From positions 4,272,001 to 4,336,000 of the forward strand of contig JAEMBT020000001.1 in NCBI GenBank assembly GCA_018873245.2: DNA of 64,000 bases, read 5' to 3'. The stretch is from Archegozetes longisetosus. Its lineage: Eukaryota > Arthropoda > Arachnida > Sarcoptiformes > Trhypochthoniidae. The notes beneath the pieces were generated by a model. That model ran no database searches. It was not told where the DNA came from and saw nothing but the letters and a program-made list of their open reading frames with translations. Of this stretch, positions 37,747 to 50,045 are shown one piece after another. Position numbers and translations under genes: made by a program. The first letter of the stretch is position 1, and each line of letters starts with the position of its first letter.

Positions 37747-39159
37747 TAACCTTTCCGCAGCAAACTCCCATAACAGTAATTCGAGTAGAACTTCATGGAC
37801 AACACAATTTTCTGCACAAGTATATAATACGTAAGTAAATTAATTTTAGTGAAAGCTTTATCATTAAATATATCCAAAAGACTAATAATAGAAACAAGAG
37901 AACATGAAATATTTACTCTATTGAGGTTTCATTGTAATTTTCTATCGCTTTCATTGTGATGTTTGGTTTAGACTAAGAACATTTTAATAATATAGAGAAC
38001 CTTCTTTCATGTGTACCAGGTTTTAATTGAACTGTCAATCAATAATTTAATGATCAAACATAGCATTATATGAGACATGAGGGCACTTTACATATTGATT
38101 TTGACATTTTCGACGTACAGTTCGGGACATTAAAACGATGCATAGGTACGGCAAAAGTTAGGTTGCTATGTCATCCTCGCCATATCATTCTTGCCATATG
38201 ACCTCGTCACGCATACCTATTTGAGCTTAATTATTAATCGTAATTGGTTTTTTGTCCAAAATGATTAAGATCTGATTCTCATATTATATAAATCATTGTG
38301 AATAGAAATATGAATTATTACATAAGAACGCAATCATTTCTAGTGGCTATGCATCATTAAAGTCACTTGTAATGTTATTTTATTATTAATATATGATCAA
38401 TATTTTAGTATTAATACTTGAAAGGTTTTTCTAATGTTTTTAGCAGAAATATAGTTCAGCAAAAGTGGTTGAGCAAAAAATAATAAATCTAATTCATTCA
38501 AATAAGTAGCTCAAACCTGTCAAATAAGAGCTTTTCATTACCGGAATCTTCTGATTGGATGGATTCTGAATGAGTTTGAAACAACTTGAAAACTGTACGA
38601 ATATTTCTTTGCGAGCAATACTCTAGAGAAAGAATGAGTGGGACTTAATGAATGGTTTATTAGCAGATCTAACGCTCACGTATTCACATATTGTTTACCG
38701 ATTGAATGACATATAATTTTATAGACTAACCTGATTTCTATGACATCTAATTCAATAAACTAAGTTTGTTATTGTCATATATGACTCTAACACTTAATAT
38801 TCTACTTCTCATTCTTATAAACATGATTGAAGCATATAAATGGCTTGGATCAATAAGTGTTTGTATACGAGTTTCTTTGATTGGTTATTCTATTTTTTAC
38901 CACAACATTCAGTATGTACTTTATCTGTTCTGTAAAATTTGACTGATGATAACTTCAACGTTCTCTCATTCAAGAGAGTGAAGAATAAAACGAAATCATG
39001 ATTTTGATCTGATATTTGTTTAAGCTTTTATTCAGATTAGGATTTCGGTTGAAATCACAAATTGAAGTTACATATTCTGATAACATAGTTATAAAATGAT
39101 ATAAACACAGATTACATGTTTCTTCAATAACAGGATGCTTACATAGAATATCTTATACA

Positions 39160-39410
39160 AGATTAGGTTATAGGTCGATGTATGACTGATGTAGGATTTG
39201 GGTATTAAGGAGTATTACCGCTACCATATCCATATCTAGCACTGCTATGCATCCCATTCCCTTTAGCTAACCTATCTTAACTAAATATGCTACCTATATC
39301 ATTATTTAAGTTGGATTAGGTATGGAGTTTAACCAAGCATTGTTTTGGCGATCACGTGACCCCTTAATACCTAAATCCTACATGAAACATAAACAGAACA
39401 TAGCCGAACA
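39160..39410. mobile_element. Foldback MITE, family B copy 2
   Basis: The left arm has tgtaggatttgggtattaag and the reversed right arm has tgtaggatttaggtattaag. The interior has catcccattccctttagcta and 'aacctatcttaact', matching the core of the 29.9-kb copy. The right arm keeps gcgatcacgtgac, similar to gcgatcacgatgcac at 30.07 kb. No open frame. Confidence 0.65.
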
Positions 39411-40323
39411 TTAATTTGATTGATTGTACATCTGTTTGATTAATTAACAGAACTCATCAAATTCCATACCAATGAACTGAAGCGGAACTTCTTTTCAGAA
39501 ACCTAGAATAAAACCTACTTTGATCTTAGATTAATTCTTTACCTGATTAGTACTATCGAACTGAAAAAGTCAGGCACTCGTCAAATCGCTTTCAGCGATA
39601 GTGATTTCTTATTTATTTAATTAAGAAGTGAAATCCGAAACATGAGACACAATCATTTCTTTCTTATACTATTAATTTGATCAATCGCTCGACTGAAAGT
39701 TATTTGAACCTAACTTTTATAGAGCTCTTTTACACTGTATTTGCTTTTGATTTATAGCTTTTGTTCATTCACATTTTTTATTTTTTATCTTATTTTTTTA
39801 TTTCTTATTGATTAATACAAATAAGTTCTTAATAACTGATTATATTTTGGTCTTTAATCTTTGGTAACAATTTATGTGAAAAAGAGTGAAATTGTTGTAC
39901 ATTTAGATTTAAACAATTAATAATTTTTGATTTACACCAAACTTTTTGAACACTGAACATATGCTTAAAAATATTTTATTTGTATTTAATAAGTATATTA
40001 CGAAAAATATGTTTTAAATGTTAATCTTAATACGATATGTGAGCTCATCAATAGGTTGTTAGCTATAATTATATGCAAACTCATTACAAATTTAGCGTAA
40101 CTTCAACCAATTCACATACGATTCTTTTATAATTAGAGAAAACAGTTCAGATATGCATTAACCGCTATTAATTAGTTGAAAATTCTATAGAGCGTAGAAT
40201 TTTGTATACGAGTTCATTAAATTTGCATTAATTAGAATAATTGGTTCGGTTGAGTCATTGACTAATTGACTTGAATCCATCTTGTGACAAATTAAAGGAT
40301 AAAATATGTAACAAGATGATTTT

Positions 40324-40405
40324 ATCATCTTTAATTCATTTTTCAACCATTTCCAAACTATCTTTGATCCATCTTTAAAACATCTTTAAACTATCTTTCA
40401 CATAA
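40324..40405. repeat. Degenerate tandem repeat of CATCTTTAA-like units
   Basis: About eight variants of (c/t)atcttt with a few intervening bases in about 80 bases. Diverged minisatellite-like sequence. Confidence 0.55.
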
Positions 40406-41248
40406 CATCAAATTTCGAACTGTCTTCAGATTACATTTAATACAAGTATATAAAACTTATTTAAGATACTGAGAAAAGTTTGTTTTTTGTGGTTTTGAAA
40501 TACATTATCGGTTGGTAGACCAGTCAATATTGAATTTAGATTTTCCAGATGTCAAATCAATCCTCAAGCCGAAAGTTAGATCTAAGAATGAGCTTGAATC
40601 TGATATGTACTAATATGTCAATTATCGGATACATTGGCCGATTGGCCAAATTCTTACAAATAAAAAACTAATAATAAAATGTTTTTCGATCGATTCCAAG
40701 TATTTGACGTCGGGATAGAGTATAAATAGTAAGATATGGTATTACAACCCTGAATGAAGTTTGCTGGAAAACATGAGAATAAAGCGAATAGGTTTGAGAT
40801 CGATTGAATTATTTTTGAAAAACAGTAGCAGTAATAGCAGTAGTAAAATGTTATTATGCCTACTGGTTATATAGTTACAAGCGTTTGCCATTAAGTTTAG
40901 GGCAATAAAAACAATATTCTGTAAACACGTAAGAGAATATTCTATGAACATGTAAGAGAATAATTCAAGTAAAACAAATTATGATAACAAGTTAATCGCG
41001 TTCATAAATATTTAGAAAGTAATTTCTGGCAAAACTGATAGCAACGCATCATTACATCAAGGCTTTAGTGTATCGTCAGAACAGCTTATGGATTATTAGC
41101 GCATTCATAACGCATTTCAAAACCACAACCAATACAGTTATTTGTTTTCTCAAAAATATTCAGATTATTGTTATTTACAAACATCGATTAAATTTATAAA
41201 TACTCTTTACTTGTCATTAAAAACACTTGTTCCAGTTTTTCGACTCAC

Positions 41249-41401
41249 AGCAGAGTCGAGTCATGTATACTCTCATCAAGGGTTTCGCATCGAGTTCTTC
41301 CTCGATGGTCACAGTCGACAATCAGAGTCGCGCCATAGTTCGATGATTGTTGCCGCAGATGACGATTAAGACTGTCTCTAAGCGCAGTACTTTTTCGATA
41401 G
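41249..41401 (-). other. Candidate coding exon, strand uncertain
   Basis: A GC-rich, CpG-bearing island in AT-rich surroundings. On the minus strand it is open for about 50 codons between an acceptor (catcaccag, exon from 41401) and a donor (gtgagt, exon end 41249); the reading includes LRQQSSNYGATLIVDCDHRG. It enters and leaves in phase 2. On the plus strand another frame is also open and has a plausible acceptor (ttcgactcacag at 41250), ending at a TAA near 41367. I recognise no domain on either strand. Its phases do not allow a direct join to the exon at 43892-44024. A CpG-rich regulatory element is an alternative. Confidence 0.35.
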
Positions 41402-41479
41402 CTGGTGATGACCAAAATAATGAATATAACTATATATATGACCAGAACAACCTAGAATTGGAAAGTAGATAGGTTATTT

Positions 41480-41512
41480 TGGTTCTCTCTCCTTCTCCCT
41501 CTCCCTCCCTCT
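41480..41512. repeat. Pyrimidine (CTCC/CTTC)n tract
   Basis: Low-complexity pyrimidine-rich run. Confidence 0.8.
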
Positions 41513-42066
41513 AAATCTTTATTCATTGCGTTTATTCATTGAAACACCAATAAAATTGAGGTTTAGTTAGGATTTAACGCTACTAAAGTACAAAACTAGC
41601 ATTAAGACTAAATTCATTAATTCTGGGCTCTCATGCAAACCAATCGCGAACACATTTCTGGCAGTATAACATCAGACCTTCAGGCAATTGATTTATTGGT
41701 TCACACAAAAAAGTCTGAATCAAAGGCAGACTTAATACAATAGACTTAGCTAATAATTGAAAGAAAAAATCCTTTGGATACCAATTTTATCGTTAACTTT
41801 ATTAGAAGTTCGTTAATGATATGAATAGAAAGCATTAAGAAATTATGCGATTAAAAAGTTTTAGATGCAAGATGGAGTTGATTTAGTCAGATTGAATCTG
41901 AAGATTAGACTTTCGTTTGAATGATTATTTCTATTTATTCTACCGAATATTCTACAGAGGGATACTTCTTATGCTTGACTGCGCTAATACAGATGAAAAC
42001 ACTCTTTAAGATGAGAAATGGCTTCTTCACTATAATAGTTATTTGCTACTTCAATACTGGTTTATA

Positions 42067-42083
42067 TTATTCTCTCTCTCTCT
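42067..42083. repeat. (CT)n tract
   Basis: Short CT dinucleotide run. Confidence 0.8.
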
Positions 42084-43849
42084 CTGCCTCCTATTCCTGT
42101 TAAAATTCATCAGCAAATAAAGATTTGTGAACAACAACTTCTAGTACTTCATTAAACAGACTTTGATGAAAAAGCTCATCAAAAGTTGTTTATGTATTTT
42201 GTGTGTTTGAAGGTGTTTTTGGTGAATACAAAATTAGAGATTATTGTGTTTACTACATTTGAGATGTAATTATAGTTTTAGTATTAAAACGTGTTTTGCT
42301 TCAAATAATTGGTTATTAGCATAATTCAAATTGATATCTAACATAGCTTTTTGTTAATTAGAAATAAATCGATCGCTTATTTCATTACCTAATGCATATA
42401 AATAATTCATTTTGCTCATTTCTAATTCCCTATTGATTATTTGCCGAAAGTCAAATTTATTTTTAAACTCGTATGTTCGGCATTTACTTGAAATGCTCAC
42501 AATTCTTATTTGAAATCAATTTGGGTATTTTAGTTTTGAAAAATTCAATAAAGTGCTCGTGTAAGTTACACGTTTAGCACATATATAAATTATGCATTAG
42601 TCAGCATTTGCAGCTTTCATTCTTCAGTTGTGACTACTGTAAGAGATGGACTTAGTAGAGGATATACGAAAGTCGCGAACTGTCTAATTACTTATGAAAA
42701 GAAGCTCTAATCCTATACAATTTGGCTACACGTCAGGTCTATAATACCGTGAATATAAAACACAATATGATTTTATCGCTGATTAATGACTAGAGTGATG
42801 AAAGCATGGAAGCAGATACTCTTATAATACCCTAAATAAGAGTTTACATTGTATAGTATTGCGCATATAATCTGTTGCTAAATATACCTCAGTCTAATCT
42901 GAACTAACATCCAAGTTATTGTCAAATTTGAAAGCCCTACTACTACGAGGTTTTTAAACTTGCATTAAAGCAACAGCTCCTTTCATGGAAAAGTTTGATG
43001 AAGAATAATTATTCAGTTTAATAATCTGAAAGAAACCTCTAAACGCACAAGTCAGTAATTAGAAATGAGTTCAACTAAATATTAATTAGAAGAAAACCGA
43101 CATGTATTTCGGTAATTATGAGAATAATCAGTATTATGCTGGCGGTAATTCAAATTGATTACAAGCAGTAATTAGACTGGAAGCGAATATCTAGCAAATT
43201 TGCATATCATAAGTGATCTGATCAGATGAGCTATAGTTTTAATTAAAAGATAAATCAATATTGCGGTTTATAGATTTGCTGAAATCTAACCTAACCCAAT
43301 CTAAAAGAAAACTTACTCGGTTTCATAGAAAAGATTTCTATTTGATTGCTAGTAGATTTAGTTGCAATGGAAATAAAACTGAATATGTTTAATATGTTCA
43401 ATTACGAATAAGAGGTTTTCTGAGACGAAGGACAATATTAAAGCTGAAGGTATAATAAAGATTTCTATCTAATAGAGAAAAGTTATATATCCTGTATATA
43501 TTTGTTTACTAACTGAAGAAGCTATAAAAGTAATACCCAATTGGAGTTAGTTTTTATTCTGCAATAGAGAATTGCTTATTGATGCTCAGGGACACATTAA
43601 AAGCCTTTCCTGGCCTACATTATTCAGTCTATATAATGCTTACTATTGTTCTTAATAACACCTACTAATTCTCTCATTCGCACTCTTTTCTATTATGCAT
43701 AACAATCAAACCTTCAGTTCAAAACAATATCCTTCATAATTAATAAAGCATTACTGCTTTGAGAATGTCCGTCAACTTTTAATTAGCAATTTGCTAGAGA
43801 TGTATAATGCAGTTTTCATTGATTTTGCATATTTTTAGCATAGAATCAC

Positions 43850-43867
43850 AATCAGAATCAGAATCAG
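43850..43867. repeat. (AATCAG)3
   Basis: Three perfect hexamer units, 25 bases beyond the donor end of the exon at 43892-44024. Confidence 0.85.
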
Positions 43868-43891
43868 ATACAAGAAGGGGAAGTCACTTAC

Positions 43892-44024
43892 AGTAACATA
43901 AACTATGGCATCAGTAGACTGAGAAGAAAAGACGACTTCAACAGTTTTGCCATCATTAGGATCAACTGGAGAGACATCGTAGCGAAGTCCAACGGGCAGT
44001 ATACGGCAGAGAATAGAAGAGGCC
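43892..44024 (-). CDS. Isolated internal exon of an unidentified gene
   Basis: A 133-base stretch, clearly richer in GC than its flanks, lying between an acceptor (ttcaaatatag, exon from 44024) and a perfect GTAAGT donor (exon end 43892) on the minus strand. It enters in phase 2 and leaves in phase 0, giving 44 residues without a stop, including CRILPVGLRYDVSPVDPND and TVEVVFSSQSTDAIVYVT; the other frames are closed. The pattern of alternating hydrophobic residues suggests beta strands. The words YDVSPVDPND faintly recall the first Ig domain of Sidestep-type proteins, but the cysteine expected there is missing, so I do not assign a family. Partner exons are not identified: the gene must have very long introns here. 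Confidence 0.65.
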
Positions 44025-45344
44025 CTATATTTGAAATGTAGAAATAATGTTTTTGTTATATGGATCCAATAATGTATATGTATTCTGATATTAAACTATA
44101 TATATTTCTGTCTCGTTTCGTAACTATAGTCATAACTAGCAGTTAGCGTGACTAAACCTGATAAAAAGGCTGCAAACAGTTAGCTGTCTATTATTAAACA
44201 ATAGAAATTTCATTAGAGCTGAAATGGTTTGGTATAGTAGCGGTGTGCTCTGTTATGGATTATTTTATTTGAATATGTTCTAAATATATCCGTTACTTTT
44301 ATGACTAGATGCTAGCCATATTCTAATCAAAATGGATATAAAAACAAAGCAAAGCAAACTTTATATCATTCTTATTTGGTATACACCTTCATAGTCTTAT
44401 GCTAAATAACTTCTACAAGGTTTGCCACTGTGTCACTCAAATTTATAGACCTATATTTGTTGACAAACTTATTAATTAAATAAATTGTTCTAACATTTGC
44501 TTTGAACGCATTTATTTACTCATTTTCATTAGAGATCTACTGAATATTTAATGAGACACTAAATTTTGGCTGTAAGCTAAACCTAGTGTAATACACTTAA
44601 GAGGGTAGTTTACGGACTCATTTTGGACAACGTCCAGAGCATTAACACTAATGTTATTTGAACACTCAATGTAATCAAAGATTTAAATTGAAGCCTGAAA
44701 ACACTCCTTAAAAAGTATTGATGTTCTAACCTAATAAAAAATTAAATAATGCACACTTTGCATAATTATTCTAAATATTAATTATATCCATCACTTAATT
44801 GTTAACTTTCCTGTCGATTGATTAGAGTATATACGAAAATATAAGGAAAAATGATTAGAGAAGGAAATGTATCGGGTTTTTGTGTCTTTCAGTCAACTTT
44901 CCAGAGCAAACATTATAAACTTAAATAATGACCTAAACCTATAGAAAAAGTGAAGATAGCTTCTTTTCATGTCTAGAAAACTTGCACTTCATAAACAACT
45001 TTGACTTAAAAAGAATAACTTTTCTGTCCATCATTAGTGTCAAACCTGAGGCTATACAGAATTTTGGTTGATGTAAAGGTGTTTTGTGCATTTGGACCAG
45101 TATTTCAATCGATATAAACTCAATACTAACAAAAATTGGTTCAATAATATAGTAAAAAAATGAGCTGAAACTTCTCTAACTAAACAAAAGCTATTCTTTC
45201 CGTTTTTTCGAACTCGTATTCCACATCCCTTCACGAACTTATGAATAATTTATTTTCATACAAGTATTGAGTCCTTTTTGAAACAGCTAGTAATTTGTTT
45301 GTTGGAAAAGTTTTTCAATTTACTTTGAAAACAGGGGAAACAGT

Positions 45345-45390
45345 CATAAGAATGTGTAGAATCCAATCGTAAGAATGTGTAGAATCTCAT
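45345..45390. repeat. 23-bp tandem duplication
   Basis: Two units with core taagaatgtgtagaatc, differing at three or four positions, head to tail. Confidence 0.85.
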
Positions 45391-48300
45391 GTCTATCTAT
45401 TATAATTCTATTCTGACTCATGTAGAGCATTATAAACGATCTTATCTAACCTTTCATGGTAACAGTAATCTATCACCATTTCTTAGCTGTAGTCCGAGCA
45501 TGTCTTTGCTGGACAAATAAATGCTTATATGGAATGGACGAGAAAAGAATGAGACACGCATTTGATATTTGTTTCACATATTGCAAAACACAAAGCATTA
45601 CATGACACGACATAACAAGCAAACTGTCAAAGTTTTCATGCTTAACAATGTGTTTTCTCTGAATAAGCAATAAAATAATGGCAAACAAGTGTCCAAGTCT
45701 GACACAGTCTTTTGATTAAAATATGCCGACGTTTTGTGCTTCAAGTATAATTTGCTTCTACAAGCAATCTCAGAATATTCTCAATATTAAGTTCCCTAAA
45801 ATTTCAATATTTTCTATAACATAATTAACTTAATACTATTGATCGTATTTTCTAAACATTCATTGAGTTATTTCTAAAAAATGATTGAGATTATACTCAA
45901 AAAACTTTTTATTCTATTCATAGGATCGAATGTATTAGATTTTTGATATGATTCCCTCAGAAAAATATGATTATGTTTGCATAGAATGAAAAAGAAATTT
46001 TACTCAGTAATTCAAGTATTTGTTGAATATCTCTATCGAGTTTCGAAAAAGAGTATATTTTTGTTTATCTTAAGATAGAAATATTGAAGATATAGAATAA
46101 CATTAATGTAAGGAATAGTATGAATAATATATAATCTATTGGCACACAAGTGCTAACGTCATTTTATATGCAAATTCATAAAATGCAACCAAACTTATTC
46201 TTCTTGTTCTTTCTTCAAAGCAAAGTCAAAAATTGATAAAAAATTTAATCGGAATTATTCATGAAAAATATGATGATTTTAGAGAAAAACCATTTAATCG
46301 GCTGAAAAGAAGTGATATTTGCATAAGCATGGCTTTACAAGATTTCATGTTCAACGAATATTTTCAATTATTCCGTATTATTGTACATTATTCTGTATTG
46401 ATATTATGTGCTATATTAGGTATGATGTTTGCGCTGACGCTCTAGTGATTTTTTTAATAATTTTTGTTGTACTTCTAATTGAACCAAATAAATTTCCAAG
46501 TGAAGGGTAACGATGTTCTCATGTTGAGCTCAATTCATTAGCGAATTGCTTGAATACTAGAGGCTCTAAATTATGAATATGATTTGAAAAATTTTCCTAA
46601 AGCGTTTTCTTTGTGTTATCAATTATAATAAAGCTAACTCTAAGAAATGATAAACTTCAGGCTCATTAGTCAGGATTACATAAAACAGAAAAGTACTGTT
46701 GATTAAAAGAAATTATAACAATCAATAAGTAGAGAGAATGAAACTTCATTTGACATTCAATTTAGCTTCTATTCACAAGTAAATTATTTCTTTAGTCTGT
46801 GTTTACCAAACTCTATTGATTTGAAGGCACCAGTAATGCTGGAATTTATTAAACATGTACAATAAGAATATTCTGTTGTATAAACTTTGTTACTTGACTG
46901 TCATATCAGATAATTATCTTATATTCTATGCTTCACTTTCCGTTTTCTAGTTATTCATTTTCATTCTATTTTTCTTTAGATGGAGAAAATTCAATTCTAG
47001 TTTATTCTTATTCTGAATTATAGAATCTCATATTTTTTGTTATTTAAAGTAAATTGTGCTCTGAGTAACTATGGATGAAATCTTGAGATAAAATAGTATT
47101 TCTAAGAAGTAAAATGAACTTGTAGTTAAGAATTTATGTTCGCATCACTGAACAAATATTTAACAATTGATAAAAGCTATCGTAGGATAAAGTTAAGAGA
47201 ATAGGAATTCTAAACCTGTTTGCTATGTAAACGTGTTTTTGAAGAATATTCACATTATTGAAGACTCTATTTCTATGTTGTAATAATGACAAAGTAAACG
47301 TATTTTTACTCAACAACAATGTGATTGTATTTCTCTCGATAGTTGATCTAAATTTCTATAAATATTCTTAGAATTTCATGTAAGATTCACACAAACCGCA
47401 TCTTTAAGTATATTTTTATCGATGACATACTCGGCATATAACAAAATAAATCCTACTTTTATTTATTTCTTAAGGTTTATCACAATATTCTGTTTTATAA
47501 TAATACAATTCTAATACATAAAGAATTGTTTCCAAAGAGCAATAAATGCATGAAATTCTTGATAATAGAAAAGAAATCCCATGTTTACGAATGCTTCAAA
47601 AATAACGATATCTGAATTCTGATAAGAAATTTCCATCTGAAAAGCTCACAAAATATCGATAATCTTTTTTCTTTGGGATTATTTATGAAATATTTCCTTT
47701 TAAGTATTAAAACTATAGGTTTTTCAACACTGTTTATTGGATTGCCAGACAATTTTCGAGAGACAATATTTTTAGAAAACAAAGTTCCAGTTCATTATAT
47801 GAGGAATGTGTTTGCTATTGATATATATTTAAAGATTTCAAAATGGATTTCAAATAGAAGTTAAACAAATCTCAAGTTTGATTCGACAAGTAGTCTTAAT
47901 ATTTGCTCAATTTGTCTAAAATTTCAAATCGATTTGTCTAAAATCTGAGAAAATTTTGCAGCTATCGGATTGCCAGAGTTGTTTGAAATCCAGTAAACTG
48001 TTTGGCTGTTTGGCATATGTGATTCTCCATAGAAATCTTAGTTAGAATCTATTCAAATACCTGAGAACATTTTCAAAAAGCTTTTTATAAAATGCTTTCA
48101 AAAGTGAGGACTGAGTGAAAAATAAGCATCTATTGTATGAATAAAAGCCAAAATATTTATCTAATCGATGTGTTTAACGGCATTTTGAAACTCTTTACAA
48201 TAAAACTTATTTTTAGAGAGATGTTGTGCTAATCATTATAATTGAATTTTGAGCTATTTGCGCAATTCTATTGTCTTGTAAAAGTTCTTCAGAGCAAATT

Positions 48301-49939
48301 CAAACTAAATTTTTCATTTCAATTACAGTCTATATTGAGTCTTATATTCAGTTTGCTAAACGAGTTGAGTAACAGTTTCTTAAGAATTAAAAACAAAACT
48401 TTTTAAGTATAAGATATGTTGAGATATATTAGAGAAAAAGAAAATTATGAGTTTGAAATACTAATGCCTTGGAGATAGAAATGATTTGAATTACTAACGC
48501 GTCAGTAAGTATTATAGCTTAAGAATTAATATCTGAAATGGAAAAATCAAAATCGATTAATGTTGAAAGTCTATTATCAGACATTAAAACTGAGCTGCAA
48601 TTGATTTGCTAACCTTAAGGCTAGAAATTTGAACCCAAGCCTTCCATTATTTGAGAATAAATTCATATAAAATTGCTGTTTATCGAAACGAAACCGCATT
48701 ACATCAATTTTATACGTGTTTTAGCTTCAATTCAGTCTTATCTATAACTAACTTTTGGGAAACAGTTAAATAATTCACTCGTAATGTCTGCAATAAATCT
48801 AATAAATTGAGAGGAAAATTGGCGTACGTTTCGATGATTTTATGCACACATTATCCCAAAAACAAAATTGGAAGCAATGATCAAATTTGCAAACTGGAGA
48901 AAACATAAAAACCAAATCTAATAGTTACAAAAGCATTATTGTGTTAGCTGAACGCCAACACTACTTTGCAATCTTTCATTTCCACGAATAGAGTCAATGT
49001 AAATATTCTATTGTTGTTTTGAATGCCTTTCAATCATGTTTATAAGAAGTCAGATATAAAGCAATGAAAACTTCTTTCTCCCACCAAATAATTCATTGTT
49101 ATTGAGATTTTTTGATCTCAGAGCTGATTAAAAACATTTCTACTATTATATGATTCTGTCCTGAGTGCATAAAGAATATGCAAATCCTAGTTCTTAAAAA
49201 TTGATTTTACGAACATATAATTCATGTTAAGTGACTTTAAGAAAAGTCATTTTTTCTGAGTCACTCACGTATAACGTGTGTAATAAAAATTTATTAAAAT
49301 TTTCATTCAACCATAGAACTGGAGCGTGAAATATCTTTCAATCTATAATATTTCAAGACTTTATATTATTCCGACTCTTATAGAAAAACTTATGGCTTTT
49401 AAGAGATATCTTTTCATGTTTTATAGTTTAATGATATGTCAAAAGCACAAGATTTTCAGTCAGATTAGATTACTTTGAAAAAGATTTGCCACTTAATAGT
49501 GTGTCTGAAAACCACTCTCAAAAGATGCAAAAACTTTAAAAACAAGAATATTCTTTAATCTTACTGTAGTTAGACTAGAATGAAAAAATTAGTATTACGT
49601 CAAACAATAGGTTTCATTTGAATTGAAATACTCCACTGGGTGAAGTCAAATCACTGCGAACAAACAAGAATACTCTCGAATTCTCGTCAGTACGCAAACA
49701 GATTAACAATTGAATAGTCAAACATTTATACCTGGCAACACTTGAACTGCAATCCCTTGCGATATTGTCTCCGTATTTCATTTTGTAAGACTTGTTAAAC
49801 CGAAAAAGCACTTCAATCAAGTCGGCATTAGCTGTTACGCTACAATCAAAGCGTGCTCAAGAATATGCTGAAATAATTTAGTTCTAGCTTCAAAGCGAAT
49901 AAGGCTTTTTGTAGATTAACTTAAAATCAAACGACCGGC

Positions 49940-50045
49940 CGATAGAAAGTTAGGCTTCACTTAGAGATAAAAGTAAACTCACTTTGACTAAGAAGAGACT
50001 CTTTTATCTCAACTGAAATGCGTTTTCTGACCGAACTTTCTATCG
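49940..50045. mobile_element. Short foldback element
   Basis: The left end reads cgatagaaagttaggc and the right end, reversed, reads cgatagaaagttcggt. Inner matching blocks are ttagagataaaagt and ttgagataaaagagt. About 106 bp, almost all in inverted repeat, no open frame. No target duplication was clear, so it may equally be a hairpin-forming locus. Confidence 0.6.

Larger units (their letters stand above)
23551..43891. other. Gene-poor region rich in decayed DNA transposons
   Basis: About 20 kb of AT-rich sequence upstream of the schnurri-like gene. Apart from the individually listed mobile elements, microsatellites and the GC-rich open stretch at 41.2-41.4 kb, I see no supported gene. It may hold distal regulatory DNA or long introns of a gene whose exons lie mostly outside the window. 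Confidence 0.5.

Noticed and set aside
49614..49860. Minus-strand reading resembling an Ig-domain strand (CSVTANADLIEVLFRFN) ending at a possible GTATAA donor
   Set aside because: The only good acceptor upstream (attatttcag) puts a TGA in the needed frame, so no exon can be built without forcing a poor acceptor.
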